Shown here in pieces: positions 10,470 to 18,263 of a stretch of 64,000 nt of DNA. The notes under the pieces are model-generated. The model saw only the letters and a program-made list of their open reading frames with translations, did not search any database and was not told the origin of the DNA. The translations under genes and the position numbers were made by a program. The DNA comes from PSRF01 sp051000815 (GTDB taxonomy: Bacteria; Acidobacteriota; Blastocatellia; Pyrinomonadales; Pyrinomonadaceae), in contig JBPCNX010000029.1 of the NCBI GenBank assembly GCA_051000815.1, positions 68,759 to 132,758 of the forward strand, read 5' to 3'. Each line of letters starts with the position of its first letter. The first letter of the stretch is position 1.

Positions 10470-10751
10470 CTATTCGTTCCCCGGATTCTCTGTGGAGCGA
10501 TCCGCAATGTCCATCTCAGTGTTGAAGCTGGTCACCATGGGCCGACCCTGATTGTCGCGCAACAAAATTTCGATTCGGCGCTCGGCCTGACCCAGTCGCT
10601 CCTGACACTCGCGCGAAAGGCGGATGCCCTGTTCGAACAGTTCCAAACTCTTCTCGAGTGGAAGATCTCCGTCCTCGAGTTCGCGCACGATTTGTTCGAG
10701 CGCTTCCAGGGATGCTTCAAAACTTTTGCTCTTGGATTCGTTATTCGTCAT
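10470..10751 (-). CDS. xseB: Exodeoxyribonuclease VII small subunit
   Basis: 93 residues, coiled-coil-like helix pair typical of XseB: FEASLEALEQIVRELEDG followed by LPLEKSLELFEQGIRL. Several XseB chains bind each XseA to degrade single-stranded DNA from both ends. The ATG at 10751 lies 11 bases inside the 3' end of xseA. A longer open frame reaching 10913 is only read-through into xseA. The C-terminal tail after residue 70 is longer than in the minimal family and probably flexible. Confidence 0.93.
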   Translation of the reverse strand: MTNNESKSKSFEASLEALEQIVRELEDGDLPLEKSLELFEQGIRLSRECQERLGQAERRIEILLRDNQGRPMVTSFNTEMDIADRSTENPGNE

Positions 10752-12150
10752 CGATTTGAATTCGTTCCACAAGCGCATCCAGCCGGCCCTTTGCCAGCCG
10801 CACACGAATTGAATCACCCAAGGCGACGGAGCCGGCGTCGCGCAAAAGATGCCCGTCTGCCCGCTCGGCAATCGCGTACCCGCGTTGCAATACAGCGAGC
10901 GGGGAAAGCGCATCGAGCGAGGCAGCTGCTAATCCCAGACGCGCGCGGGCTTCATCAACACGCGAGCCGACGGCAACGCTGCAATTGTTTCGGGCAGAAT
11001 CCAGCCGGATTGCTGCGTTTCCCAGTCGAACGCGCAATCGTTCCGGCGCCAGCTTGAAAGCAACGCGTTCGGCACGCCCCTGAGCAGTCCGCAGCGTTTG
11101 GCTAACCAGGATCTGCAGACGATGGGTGGCGGAAGTGGTTTGTCTCTGCGCGATGAGCAAACGCCCGCGCACTTCCTCAAAGACCTGCGACAGTGCCTGC
11201 TCCTGAACCCGGTTGCGCGCATCGCTGATCTTGAAACGCATCAGCCGCGAAAGGCTGCGTCCCAGTTCGGAGAGACCCGCGCAAATCTCATCCTCTTTGG
11301 CCGCCACAAGTTCAGCAGCGGCTGAGGGAGTCGCGGCACGCAGGTCGGCTGTGAAGTCTGCAATCGTGAAATCGGTTTCGTGTCCCACCGCGGAAATCAC
11401 CGGAATGGCCGAGGCGCGAATCGCGCGAGCTACTTCTTCCTCGTTGAAGGCCCAGAGATCCTCAGTCGATCCGCCACCGCGGCCGACAATCAAAACATCA
11501 ACCAGATCATCGATCCGGCCCTGACGCTCCGCATTCCGGTGGTGATCATTCAGCAGCCGGATTGCTCGCGCGATATCTCGACCGGCGCCGTCGCCCTGCA
11601 CGCGAGCCGGGGAAAAAAGCACGTGCACTGTGCGCGTCCGACGCGAAATTACGTTGAGAATATCGCGGATTGCAGCTCCGGTCGCCGACGTGACCACCCC
11701 TACGCGGCGGGGAAATACAGGTAGGGGACGTTTCAACTCGCGGGCGAACAGTCCTTCTGCTTGCAGCCGGTCGCGCAGTTGCTCGAAGGCAATCCGCAAC
11801 GCGCCCTCACCAACCGGATCAAGAGCTTCGACAACCAACTCGTACTCACCGCGTGGTTCATAAACACTCAGTCGCCCGCGGGCCCTGATATGTAAACCAT
11901 CAGTTGGACGAAAGCGAATACGTGTGTTGGTCGAGCGAAAACACTTAGCGCGGAGTTGTGCGCCCTGATCCTTAATCGTGAAATACCAGTGACCTGAAGA
12001 ATGCGCTTTGAAGTTTGAGATTTCTCCTTCCACCCAAACCGAGGAAAAACGCGACTCGAGCGCGCTGCGAACCTTGCTCGTCAGCTCAGAAACAGTGAGC
12101 GGCCGGCGCTCGGATTCATCAAAGAGTGCGTCAAAGAGGGGTTGAGTCAT
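10741..12150 (-). CDS. xseA: Exodeoxyribonuclease VII large subunit
   Basis: 469 residues. N-terminal OB-fold (LTVSELTSKVRSALE then VWVEGEISNFK, HWYFTIKD) binds DNA. The catalytic core contains VGVVTSATGAAIRDI, VLIVGRGGGSTEDLWAFNEE and ISAVGHETDFTIADF, all conserved in XseA, followed by a long helical region. The start at 12150 (MTQPLFDALFDES) fits the family; the open frame further upstream translates a heptamer repeat. That repeat (units of CTTCATC on the coding strand) lies directly before the start codon, where a ribosome-binding site would be expected, and no separate strong site is visible. Confidence 0.95.
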   Translation of the reverse strand: MTQPLFDALFDESERRPLTVSELTSKVRSALESRFSSVWVEGEISNFKAHSSGHWYFTIKDQGAQLRAKCFRSTNTRIRFRPTDGLHIRARGRLSVYEPRGEYELVVEALDPVGEGALRIAFEQLRDRLQAEGLFARELKRPLPVFPRRVGVVTSATGAAIRDILNVISRRTRTVHVLFSPARVQGDGAGRDIARAIRLLNDHHRNAERQGRIDDLVDVLIVGRGGGSTEDLWAFNEEEVARAIRASAIPVISAVGHETDFTIADFTADLRAATPSAAAELVAAKEDEICAGLSELGRSLSRLMRFKISDARNRVQEQALSQVFEEVRGRLLIAQRQTTSATHRLQILVSQTLRTAQGRAERVAFKLAPERLRVRLGNAAIRLDSARNNCSVAVGSRVDEARARLGLAAASLDALSPLAVLQRGYAIAERADGHLLRDAGSVALGDSIRVRLAKGRLDALVERIQIDDE

Positions 12151-12151
12151 C

Positions 12152-12187
12152 TGAAGGGTGAAGGATGAAGGATGGTGAATGAAAAGT
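12152..12187. repeat. Short heptamer array (GAAGGAT units) at xseA start
   Basis: Four to five units of GAAGGGT/GAAGGAT on the plus strand lie immediately 5' of the xseA start codon on the opposite strand. They thus replace the normal leader and ribosome-binding region of the xse operon. Confidence 0.7.
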
Positions 12188-12292
12188 AAACTCTGCTCGA
12201 ATTCTCGTGATGGCGCAGTTGCTGCCGGCGTCGACTGCACTCTCCTCAAAGTGACCACGCAGCCGGGGGCTTTGCCCTAAGGGTCCTACGTT

Positions 12293-12500
12293 GGTGGCTT
12301 CGGCTTTGCCGCCGGATGTGAGGCGGTGGCTATGCCCCGCCGTAGAGATGCCCTTTACATTCTTAGGCTATGCCCTTGGTGCGGCCTTTGGCCCAATAAA
12401 TCCGGAGGGCTAAGCTCGGACCAGGGCATAGCCCGGGATTATCTGGCTGCTGTCGGGCGGGGCATAGCCACCGCCTCACATCCGGCGGCAAAGCCGAACC
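12293..12500. repeat. Long palindromic element, copy A
   Basis: The left arm (GGTGGCTTCGGCTTTGCCGC onward, to 12341) is the reverse complement of the right arm (12456-12500), about 45 bp with few mismatches. The centre contains inner inverted pairs of GGCTATGCC/GGCATAGCC. A second copy with the same arms lies at 59698-59907; the central segment with GTGCGGCCTTTGGCCCAA is inverted between the copies. There is no coding content. It behaves like a non-autonomous mobile palindrome. Confidence 0.85.
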
Positions 12501-12638
12501 TGACATAGCAGATGACTTTTGAGGCAAAGCTACGCAGACGAATTGCGACGCTACGCGTCGATGTAGCCGTTGGCTACCGCCAACGGCTCTGTAGTAGTAC
12601 TGATTTTCAGGTGCACACACAGGCCTAGCGCCGTGCCT
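12501..12638. other. Hairpin-rich spacer
   Basis: Contains the hairpins GACGCTACGCGTC (12547-12559) and GCCGTTGG/CCAACGGC with a six-base loop (12566-12587). A third, CGCCGTG/CACGGCG around 12629-12646, overlaps the stop codon of the VWFA gene and could serve as its 3' end structure. No gene seen. Confidence 0.5.
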
Positions 12639-14363
12639 TCACGGCGTGGGAATATTCACCACCGGACTCAAACGCACCGAAGCTCCTTCACGATGAGCGC
12701 GGACGCGCACGCGTCGATTTCCCGAAGGTGTCGAGTTTGAGGTGTAAGTGATTGTGTAGGCCGAGCGAAGCTGCAGCACAACGTCGTCGTAAGCGCGTTG
12801 CAAATCCTCGATGCGCCGAATCGGGTAATAGACACCGCCCGAGGCCGCGGCAAGTTTTCGGCCTTCCTCTTCTGCCCGGGTTGTCAGGGTCAGATAACGA
12901 CTGCGCAATGGATCCCTCGTGGCCTCCGGTTTGGGAACACTCCCTTCCGGTATCAAACCCGAGGGCACATATAACGGATAGATCAGTGCTCCCGACTCGC
13001 TAAAGGCGTCCAGCAATGCAGGGAAGGGCACAAACGATTTGTTGTCGTCACCATCAGACATTACGACGATCGCTGTGCGTTCGCCTCTGAGCTTTTTCAC
13101 CGGCTCCGTGAGGACATACGCCAGCGCATCGTACAGCGCGGTCCCGCCCCCAGCATCAATCTCGTCCAGCTTCCTGGAAAGCAGGCGACGGTCAGTCGTG
13201 AAGTCGGAGATCACCTGAATGTCGTCGCGAAAGCTGATAATGGAAATTCGATCGTGCGGGCTCGCAGTATTGAGAAAGTCGCGCGCCGCTTTGCGGATGA
13301 AGTCCATCCGCTCTTCGACACTGCCGGAAACATCGAGCAGGAGAACAAGATTGAACGGTTCATGTGCCGGAGCAACGCTGGTCACCTGACGATCAATACC
13401 GTTTTCCTGAACGGAAAAATCGGCCTCTCTCATCCCGCCAATCGCGCGGCCATTCCGATCTGTAACACTGGCGTTGAAGCGCAATAATTGTGGCGCGATT
13501 GCAGTGACAACTTGTCCCGGAGCTTGGCGACGTGCGAGAAAAGGCTCTTTCTCCAGCGGCGGTAGGGTCTTGGCGTAGTCACCAAACAGTTTGGGCGAAA
13601 CTTTGCGGATTGCATCAATCAGTTCGCGATTGCCGCTGCGCACAATTGCGCGCGCCGCTTCGGTCAGAGGACGGTCGCGCAAATCGCTCGGTACCATACT
13701 CGGCTCGACGTTGAGAAGTACGACGCCACGTTGGGTGAGGAATTCAAGCCGCACGCGTTCCTCCTTCTTTAGTTTTTTCTCTCCGAACTTTCCCGAGATT
13801 GAGAAAACCCCGCCTCGCTTTTCCTTAATCTCCGGAAGTTCCACGTCGCTCAGGTAGCGCGGTTTACTTGCTTCCCAAAGAAACTTGAACTGCAAGGCCT
13901 CGAGTGGCACATCCGCGTGGATCGTCCCGGTATCTGTTTCTACCTCAGCGGATTCAAGGTTGCCGACCACATCGATGGCCCCGTTCTCGCTCTTAACCTT
14001 AACCTTTGACCGCACTGGGATCCGCGCCACCACATCGATCCGATCTCGCTCCGACCGGTCCCGCACCTCGATCTCAATTGCTGCACCTTTGGCTTCGATT
14101 ACCAGGTCCGTGGCGTCCACCGCTGCTCCGGTTGAGTTGGCCTCGATGGTCACCTTTTTTTGCTGTTCCTCGGAAGCCACAATGCTGACGCGCCCGTTGC
14201 GACTTCTGACAATGATCGAGACCTTGTCGGGGGTGTCCAGTTCGCGCTGATAGGTTTGCGCAAACACGGGAGCGCCCACCCCAAGCATTAGGGCAAGGGC
14301 CGGAAGCAAAGTGGCCGGCGATACAAGTCGGCGAAGCATCTGTCTCGCAAATACGAAAATCAT
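12639..14363 (-). CDS. Secreted VWFA-domain protein with N-terminal adhesin-like region
   Basis: 574 residues. The N-terminus has a signal peptide (LLPALALMLGVGAPVFAQ). Residues about 45-150 have short beta repeats (VSIIVRSRNGRVSI, VKVKSENGAIDVVG, VETDTGTIHADV) as in DUF4097-type beta-helix adhesin domains. A linker follows, then a domain of the acidobacterial VWFA-related kind (TDRNGRAIGGMREADFSV). The von Willebrand A fold has MIDAS residues DVSGS, the Thr in GGGTALYDA and Asp in MSDGDDN. Such proteins are thought to act in periplasmic or surface protein interactions. The ATG at 14363 precedes the signal peptide; a longer open frame to 14540 just reads the octamer repeat upstream. The shared region to the divergent gene at 14707 is G-rich repeat DNA. 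Confidence 0.85.
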   Translation of the reverse strand: MIFVFARQMLRRLVSPATLLPALALMLGVGAPVFAQTYQRELDTPDKVSIIVRSRNGRVSIVASEEQQKKVTIEANSTGAAVDATDLVIEAKGAAIEIEVRDRSERDRIDVVARIPVRSKVKVKSENGAIDVVGNLESAEVETDTGTIHADVPLEALQFKFLWEASKPRYLSDVELPEIKEKRGGVFSISGKFGEKKLKKEERVRLEFLTQRGVVLLNVEPSMVPSDLRDRPLTEAARAIVRSGNRELIDAIRKVSPKLFGDYAKTLPPLEKEPFLARRQAPGQVVTAIAPQLLRFNASVTDRNGRAIGGMREADFSVQENGIDRQVTSVAPAHEPFNLVLLLDVSGSVEERMDFIRKAARDFLNTASPHDRISIISFRDDIQVISDFTTDRRLLSRKLDEIDAGGGTALYDALAYVLTEPVKKLRGERTAIVVMSDGDDNKSFVPFPALLDAFSESGALIYPLYVPSGLIPEGSVPKPEATRDPLRSRYLTLTTRAEEEGRKLAAASGGVYYPIRRIEDLQRAYDDVVLQLRSAYTITYTSNSTPSGNRRVRVRAHREGASVRLSPVVNIPTP

Positions 14364-14401
14364 GCACCGATCTTGCCGACCAAAATCCGCGCGGTCAAGC
14401 A

Positions 14402-14631
14402 GGGCGAAAGTGACGGGGACGCGGGGACGCGGAGATGGGGAGACGAGAGGACGCGGGGATGGGGAGAGGGAGATGAAGAGACGGTGAGATGGTGAGAGGG
14501 GGAGACACGGAGACGGGGGGACGCGGAGAGGGGGAGACACGGAGACGCGGGGGTCACTTGCCCTTCACCCGTTCCCCTCTTCCCCTGTTCCCCTATTTCC
14601 CCATCCCCCTGCCAGTTGCTAATAGGTTTGA
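14402..14631. repeat. G-rich octamer array with C-rich opposing part
   Basis: From about 14402 to 14552 the plus strand is a degenerate tandem of 8-bp units such as GGGGACGC, GGGGAGAC and GGAGATGG; from about 14563 to 14612 units such as TTCCCCTG and TTCCCCTC run in the complementary sense. The G-rich part has at least four GGGG runs with short spacers (14414-14466), compatible with a G-quadruplex. It fills the divergent promoter region between the VWFA gene and the egtD-like gene. Confidence 0.8.
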
Positions 14632-14706
14632 TTCAGTTATCATAGCCGGACCCCTTTTAGAACACCTTCAGAGCCTCTGCACACCGCATTGCAGGGAGGA
14701 GAGCCC

Positions 14707-15720
14707 TTGGCGCAAACAGAACCGGTACATGTGGGGGACGACGGTCTCTTAATCCACAACCTACTTAAGAGTGATCCTTCGGCAGGTTTTGCTGAAGATG
14801 TTCGGAAAGGTCTGTCCTCAAGCCCAAAGTCTCTGTCGCCAAAATATTTTTACGACGAACTTGGTTCTCAACTCTTTGACGCTATCTGCCTGTTGCCCGA
14901 GTACTACCTGACGCGCGCTGAGAATGAAATTATTGAGCGCTATGCCGATGAGATCGCCGGCTCGATCGAGGGAGAGAAGACTCTGCTCGAGATGGGGAGT
15001 GGCAGTGCTTCGAAGACACGCTTGATCATCGAAGCCCTTTTGAAAAGACAGTCTGATTTGAAGTTCATACCCGTCGATATTTCCGCCTCGGCCCTGGAGA
15101 GCAGTTCCCGGATTTTGTTGCAATCGTTTCCCCGGCTCACTATCGAGGCCTATGCTGCGGAGTATTTCGACGCACTCTCGGTGTTGAGCAAAACCCCGCA
15201 ACGCGGGCGAACCCTCGCACTTTTTCTCGGTTCGAACATCAGCAATTTTGGACGCAACGAAGCGCCGGCGTTCCTTCGCGCGCTCAGAAGCGTATTGAAA
15301 ACCGGAGACGCGCTGTTATTGGGAGCAGATCTAAAGAAGGATCGCCGCGTGCTGGAACCGGCATACGATGACGCACTCGGCCTCACCGCCGCTTTCAACT
15401 TAAACCTCCTCGCGCGTGTCAATCGCGAACTCGGCGGCGATTTTGACTTGCGCGCTTTCAAACATCACGCTTTCTATAATGACGAGATCGGCCGGGTGGA
15501 AATTTATATCGAAAGTGTGCGACCGCAAATTGTGAAGGTCGACAAGCTCGACATGGAGATCCGCTTTGAAGCCGGTGAACGTATTCATACTGAAAACTCT
15601 TATAAATACGATCCCTCCGGAATTGCCCAACTGGCAAACGAAACCGGTTACCGGTGTGCGCGAACATGGCTCGACTCCGGGCAGCGCTTTAGCAGTAATC
15701 TCCTGCTGGCCAGCGACTAG
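14707..15720 (+). CDS. egtD: EgtD-like L-histidine N-alpha-methyltransferase
   Basis: 337 residues, SAM-dependent methyltransferase of the EgtD family, which trimethylates histidine to hercynine in ergothioneine synthesis. Family marks: LLPEYYLTRAE near residue 58, SAM loop LLEMGSGSASKTRLI, VDIS, the FLGSNISNF motif, NLNLLARVNRELGGDF, and TENSYKY near the C-terminus, whose Glu-x-Ser spacing matches the substrate-amine-binding Glu/Ser of mycobacterial EgtD. I chose the TTG at 14707 because GGGAGGAG lies six bases before it; a TTG at 14689 lacks this. No egtB or egtC is nearby. The two following genes encode an OpuC/EgtUV-type ABC transporter in the same direction after 15 bases, suggesting that hercynine or ergothioneine is made or imported here. 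A relative with another methyl acceptor is possible. Confidence 0.85.
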   Translation: MAQTEPVHVGDDGLLIHNLLKSDPSAGFAEDVRKGLSSSPKSLSPKYFYDELGSQLFDAICLLPEYYLTRAENEIIERYADEIAGSIEGEKTLLEMGSGSASKTRLIIEALLKRQSDLKFIPVDISASALESSSRILLQSFPRLTIEAYAAEYFDALSVLSKTPQRGRTLALFLGSNISNFGRNEAPAFLRALRSVLKTGDALLLGADLKKDRRVLEPAYDDALGLTAAFNLNLLARVNRELGGDFDLRAFKHHAFYNDEIGRVEIYIESVRPQIVKVDKLDMEIRFEAGERIHTENSYKYDPSGIAQLANETGYRCARTWLDSGQRFSSNLLLASD

Positions 15721-15735
15721 AAAAAGCTTCCCCTG

Positions 15736-16518
15736 ATGAGCGAATCCAATCACAGCGCGCTCGTAGAGTTTCGCGATGTGAGTTACTCCGTGCCCGCGTT
15801 GCCCGCGCCGATTCTGTCAGATCTGGATCTGATAGTTGAACGCGGCGAGACACTCGTTCTACTGGGCGAGTCAGGTTGCGGCAAGACCACAACGCTCAAG
15901 TTGATCAACCGCCTGTACCTGCCCACTTCGGGCCAGGTTTTGGTCGAGGGCAAACCGACATCAGAATGGGATCCGATCCAGTTGCGCCGCCGGACCGGTT
16001 ATGTGATCCAGGATGCGGGACTCTTTCCTCATTTCACTGTCGCAGACAACGTGGGCCTGGTTCCCTCGCTCGAGAACTGGGAAGAGGGGCGGATTCAGGA
16101 ACGAGTGCGCGAACTGCTTTCTCTGGTTGGTCTTGACCCCGCTAAATATGCCGAACGGTATCCACGGGAATTGTCCGGAGGCCAGCGCCAGCGTGTCGGC
16201 GTTGCGCGGGCGCTGGCAGCTGAACCGCCACTGCTATTACTTGATGAGCCGTTCGGTGCGCTCGATCCATTAACGCGCGCCAGCCTGCAACGCCAGTTTG
16301 TCGCACTCACACGGCGGCTTGGCAAAACAGCAGTTTTTGTAACACACGATCTCCGTGAGGCCCTGCGCCTGGGTTCTCGCATCGCACTGATGCATGCCGG
16401 CCGGATCGTGTTGCTGGAAACACCTGACAGCTTTCTCAAGTCGGAGGAGGAACACGCGCGCGCTTACCTCGAAACGCTGAAGCTTCACGTTGACGACGAA
16501 CAGGGAGGAAGGACATGA
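15736..16518 (+). CDS. OpuC/EgtV-type ABC transporter ATPase
   Basis: 260 residues. Walker A GESGCGKTT, Q-loop YVIQDAGLFPH, signature LSGGQRQRVG, Walker B LLLLDEPFGALD and switch His in VTHD are complete. It belongs to the quaternary-amine uptake ATPases (ProV/OpuCA/EgtV). It has no CBS pair at the C-terminus, unlike osmosensing OpuCA, which argues against osmotic gating. Its stop overlaps the start of the permease gene (ATGA), so the two are translated together. It should energise import by the fused permease/binding protein downstream. Confidence 0.92.
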   Translation: MSESNHSALVEFRDVSYSVPALPAPILSDLDLIVERGETLVLLGESGCGKTTTLKLINRLYLPTSGQVLVEGKPTSEWDPIQLRRRTGYVIQDAGLFPHFTVADNVGLVPSLENWEEGRIQERVRELLSLVGLDPAKYAERYPRELSGGQRQRVGVARALAAEPPLLLLDEPFGALDPLTRASLQRQFVALTRRLGKTAVFVTHDLREALRLGSRIALMHAGRIVLLETPDSFLKSEEEHARAYLETLKLHVDDEQGGRT

Positions 16519-18077
16519 GTTTTTGGACTTTCCTCCAACAAAACTGGGGCGAGATGTTGACGCTGATAGGCCAACATCTCACTCTCGTTTTGATTTCGAC
16601 ATTGATTGCAGTCGTGATCGGGATTCCTACCGGCATTCTGCTAACCAGGAAACAGTCGCTGCGGAATCCAGTGCTGGGAATAGCCAACGTGATGCAGACG
16701 ATTCCCAGTCTCGCGCTATTTGGTTTTCTAATTCCCCTGCCGTTTATCGGCGGCATTGGCGGGCGCACCGCCATCGTCGCACTCGTGGTTTACGCGTTGC
16801 TGCCAATCATTCGCAACACTGTCACGGGGATTCTCGGCGTTGACCGCAACGTTCGTGAAGCGGCGGTCGCAATGGGGATGACTGATGGCGATATTCTGAA
16901 ACAGGTCGAGTTACCACTGGCGATGACGGTGATTCTTACCGGTGTCAGGGTGGCCATGGTTATTTCGGTGGGCGTGACGACAATCGCGGCTGCCGTTGGC
17001 GCCGGAGGTCTGGGCGTCTACATCTTTCGCGGCTTGCGGCAGTATGACAACAACCTTCTACTTGCCGGCGCGGTTCCCGCGGCGTTGATGGCGCTGGCGG
17101 CAGATTTTTCTCTCGGACTATTAGAGAAACGTTTTTCCGTTGAAGGAAAGGTTCGGAAACGCGCCTGGTTAGGTTACAAAGCCGCCATGGCTGCGGCCGT
17201 CGTGTTAGCGCTGCTCGGCGGCTATGGCATCTGGCGCGCAGCGCGTTCTCGCGCAGCTGGGAACACTTCCGGCCCAACTGTGGTTGTCGCCTCAAAAGAT
17301 TTTACTGAATCGATCCTGCTGGCAGAGATTGTTGCGCAGTTACTGGAAACTCGCGGTGTCACGGTACAGCGGCAGTATGAGTTGGGGGGAAATCTTCCCC
17401 ACGACGCCCTGGTTGCCGGTCGCGTCGATCTGTACCCGGAATACACGGGAACTGCTTACACGGCAATCCTCCATCATCCGCCGATCACCGATCCGGCGGT
17501 TGTGTATGACCAGGTTAAGCGTGAATATGCCGAGAAGTTTAATGTTGAGGTGAGCCCACCGCTGGGCTTCGAAAACACCTTCGCGATTCTTGTTCGGGGC
17601 GCGGACGCGCGCCGACTCAAGTTGAAAACTATTTCCCAGGCAGTTGCGCATGCACGTGGCTGGCGCGCGGGCTTCGGCCAGGACTTCATGACGCGCGCAG
17701 ACGGATATCCGGGGTTCTCAAAAGCGTACGGATTGAAGTTTGCCGACCAACCACGGGAAATGGATTTGTCGCTGACTTACATCGCACTCGCGTCGAACAA
17801 GGTTGATCTAATCGCGGGAAATTCAACTGAAGGCCGGATCGCAGCGCTGGATTTTGTGCAACTTGAAGACGATCGCCGTTATTTTCCGCCGTACGAAGCA
17901 GTCTATTTGGTTCGTAAGGATACCCTGAATCGCGTGCCCGCCCTTGAAGAGATCTTATCAAAGCTGGCCAATTCGATCTCGACCGAAGAGATGCGCAAGT
18001 TAAACTACGAGGTCGATGCAAAGAAGCGCGGACCGGCAGAGGTCGTGAAGGAATGGATTAAAACTAAAGGTTATTGA
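16515..18077 (+). CDS. Fused ABC permease and substrate-binding protein (OpuC/EgtU type)
   Basis: 520 residues. Residues about 15-210 form a six-helix permease of the MetI-like fold (LILISTLIAVVIGIPTG, then the coupling-helix region VRNVREAAVAMGMTDGDIL-like). After a further hydrophobic helix near 215-235, residues about 252-520 form a type II binding domain (VVVASKDFTES, LGGNLPHDALVAGRVDLYPE, YTGTAYTAIL). This permease-binding-domain fusion is the architecture of EgtU of Helicobacter and Streptococcus, and of some choline/betaine transporters. Placement behind an egtD-like gene favours ergothioneine or hercynine as the ligand (inference); the aromatic ligand cage cannot be checked by eye. 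Confidence 0.9.
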   Translation: MSFWTFLQQNWGEMLTLIGQHLTLVLISTLIAVVIGIPTGILLTRKQSLRNPVLGIANVMQTIPSLALFGFLIPLPFIGGIGGRTAIVALVVYALLPIIRNTVTGILGVDRNVREAAVAMGMTDGDILKQVELPLAMTVILTGVRVAMVISVGVTTIAAAVGAGGLGVYIFRGLRQYDNNLLLAGAVPAALMALAADFSLGLLEKRFSVEGKVRKRAWLGYKAAMAAAVVLALLGGYGIWRAARSRAAGNTSGPTVVVASKDFTESILLAEIVAQLLETRGVTVQRQYELGGNLPHDALVAGRVDLYPEYTGTAYTAILHHPPITDPAVVYDQVKREYAEKFNVEVSPPLGFENTFAILVRGADARRLKLKTISQAVAHARGWRAGFGQDFMTRADGYPGFSKAYGLKFADQPREMDLSLTYIALASNKVDLIAGNSTEGRIAALDFVQLEDDRRYFPPYEAVYLVRKDTLNRVPALEEILSKLANSISTEEMRKLNYEVDAKKRGPAEVVKEWIKTKGY

Positions 18078-18111
18078 GATCTAATTCCGTGCACACTTTT
18101 CAGGAGAGAAC

Positions 18112-18222
18112 AATTTGCAGGTTAGGAAGGGCCTGTCCCCGCCTCAAGCTTGAAAATCACTCACCAAACTGATGAGGCCAGTTGGAGCAGCGGGGACAGG
18201 GTCCCCTTCCTGACCTGCAAAT
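18112..18222. repeat. MITE-like inverted repeat
   Basis: The left arm at 18112-18142 (AATTTGCAGGTTAGGAAGGG, continuing to CTGTCCCCGC) is the imperfect reverse complement of 18190-18222. The arms are about 31-33 bp around a 47-base centre with no open frame of note. It lies between the transporter operon and the broken amidohydrolase gene. It could form a long RNA hairpin or be a non-autonomous transposon. Confidence 0.75.
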
Positions 18223-18263
18223 TGCCAGGTTGATTAGTGTGCGCAAAAGAGTTGGAGGTCAAA

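Noticed and set aside
10752..10913. N-terminal extension of XseB
   Set aside because: It reads through the xseA 3' end in another frame and does not match the small-subunit family.
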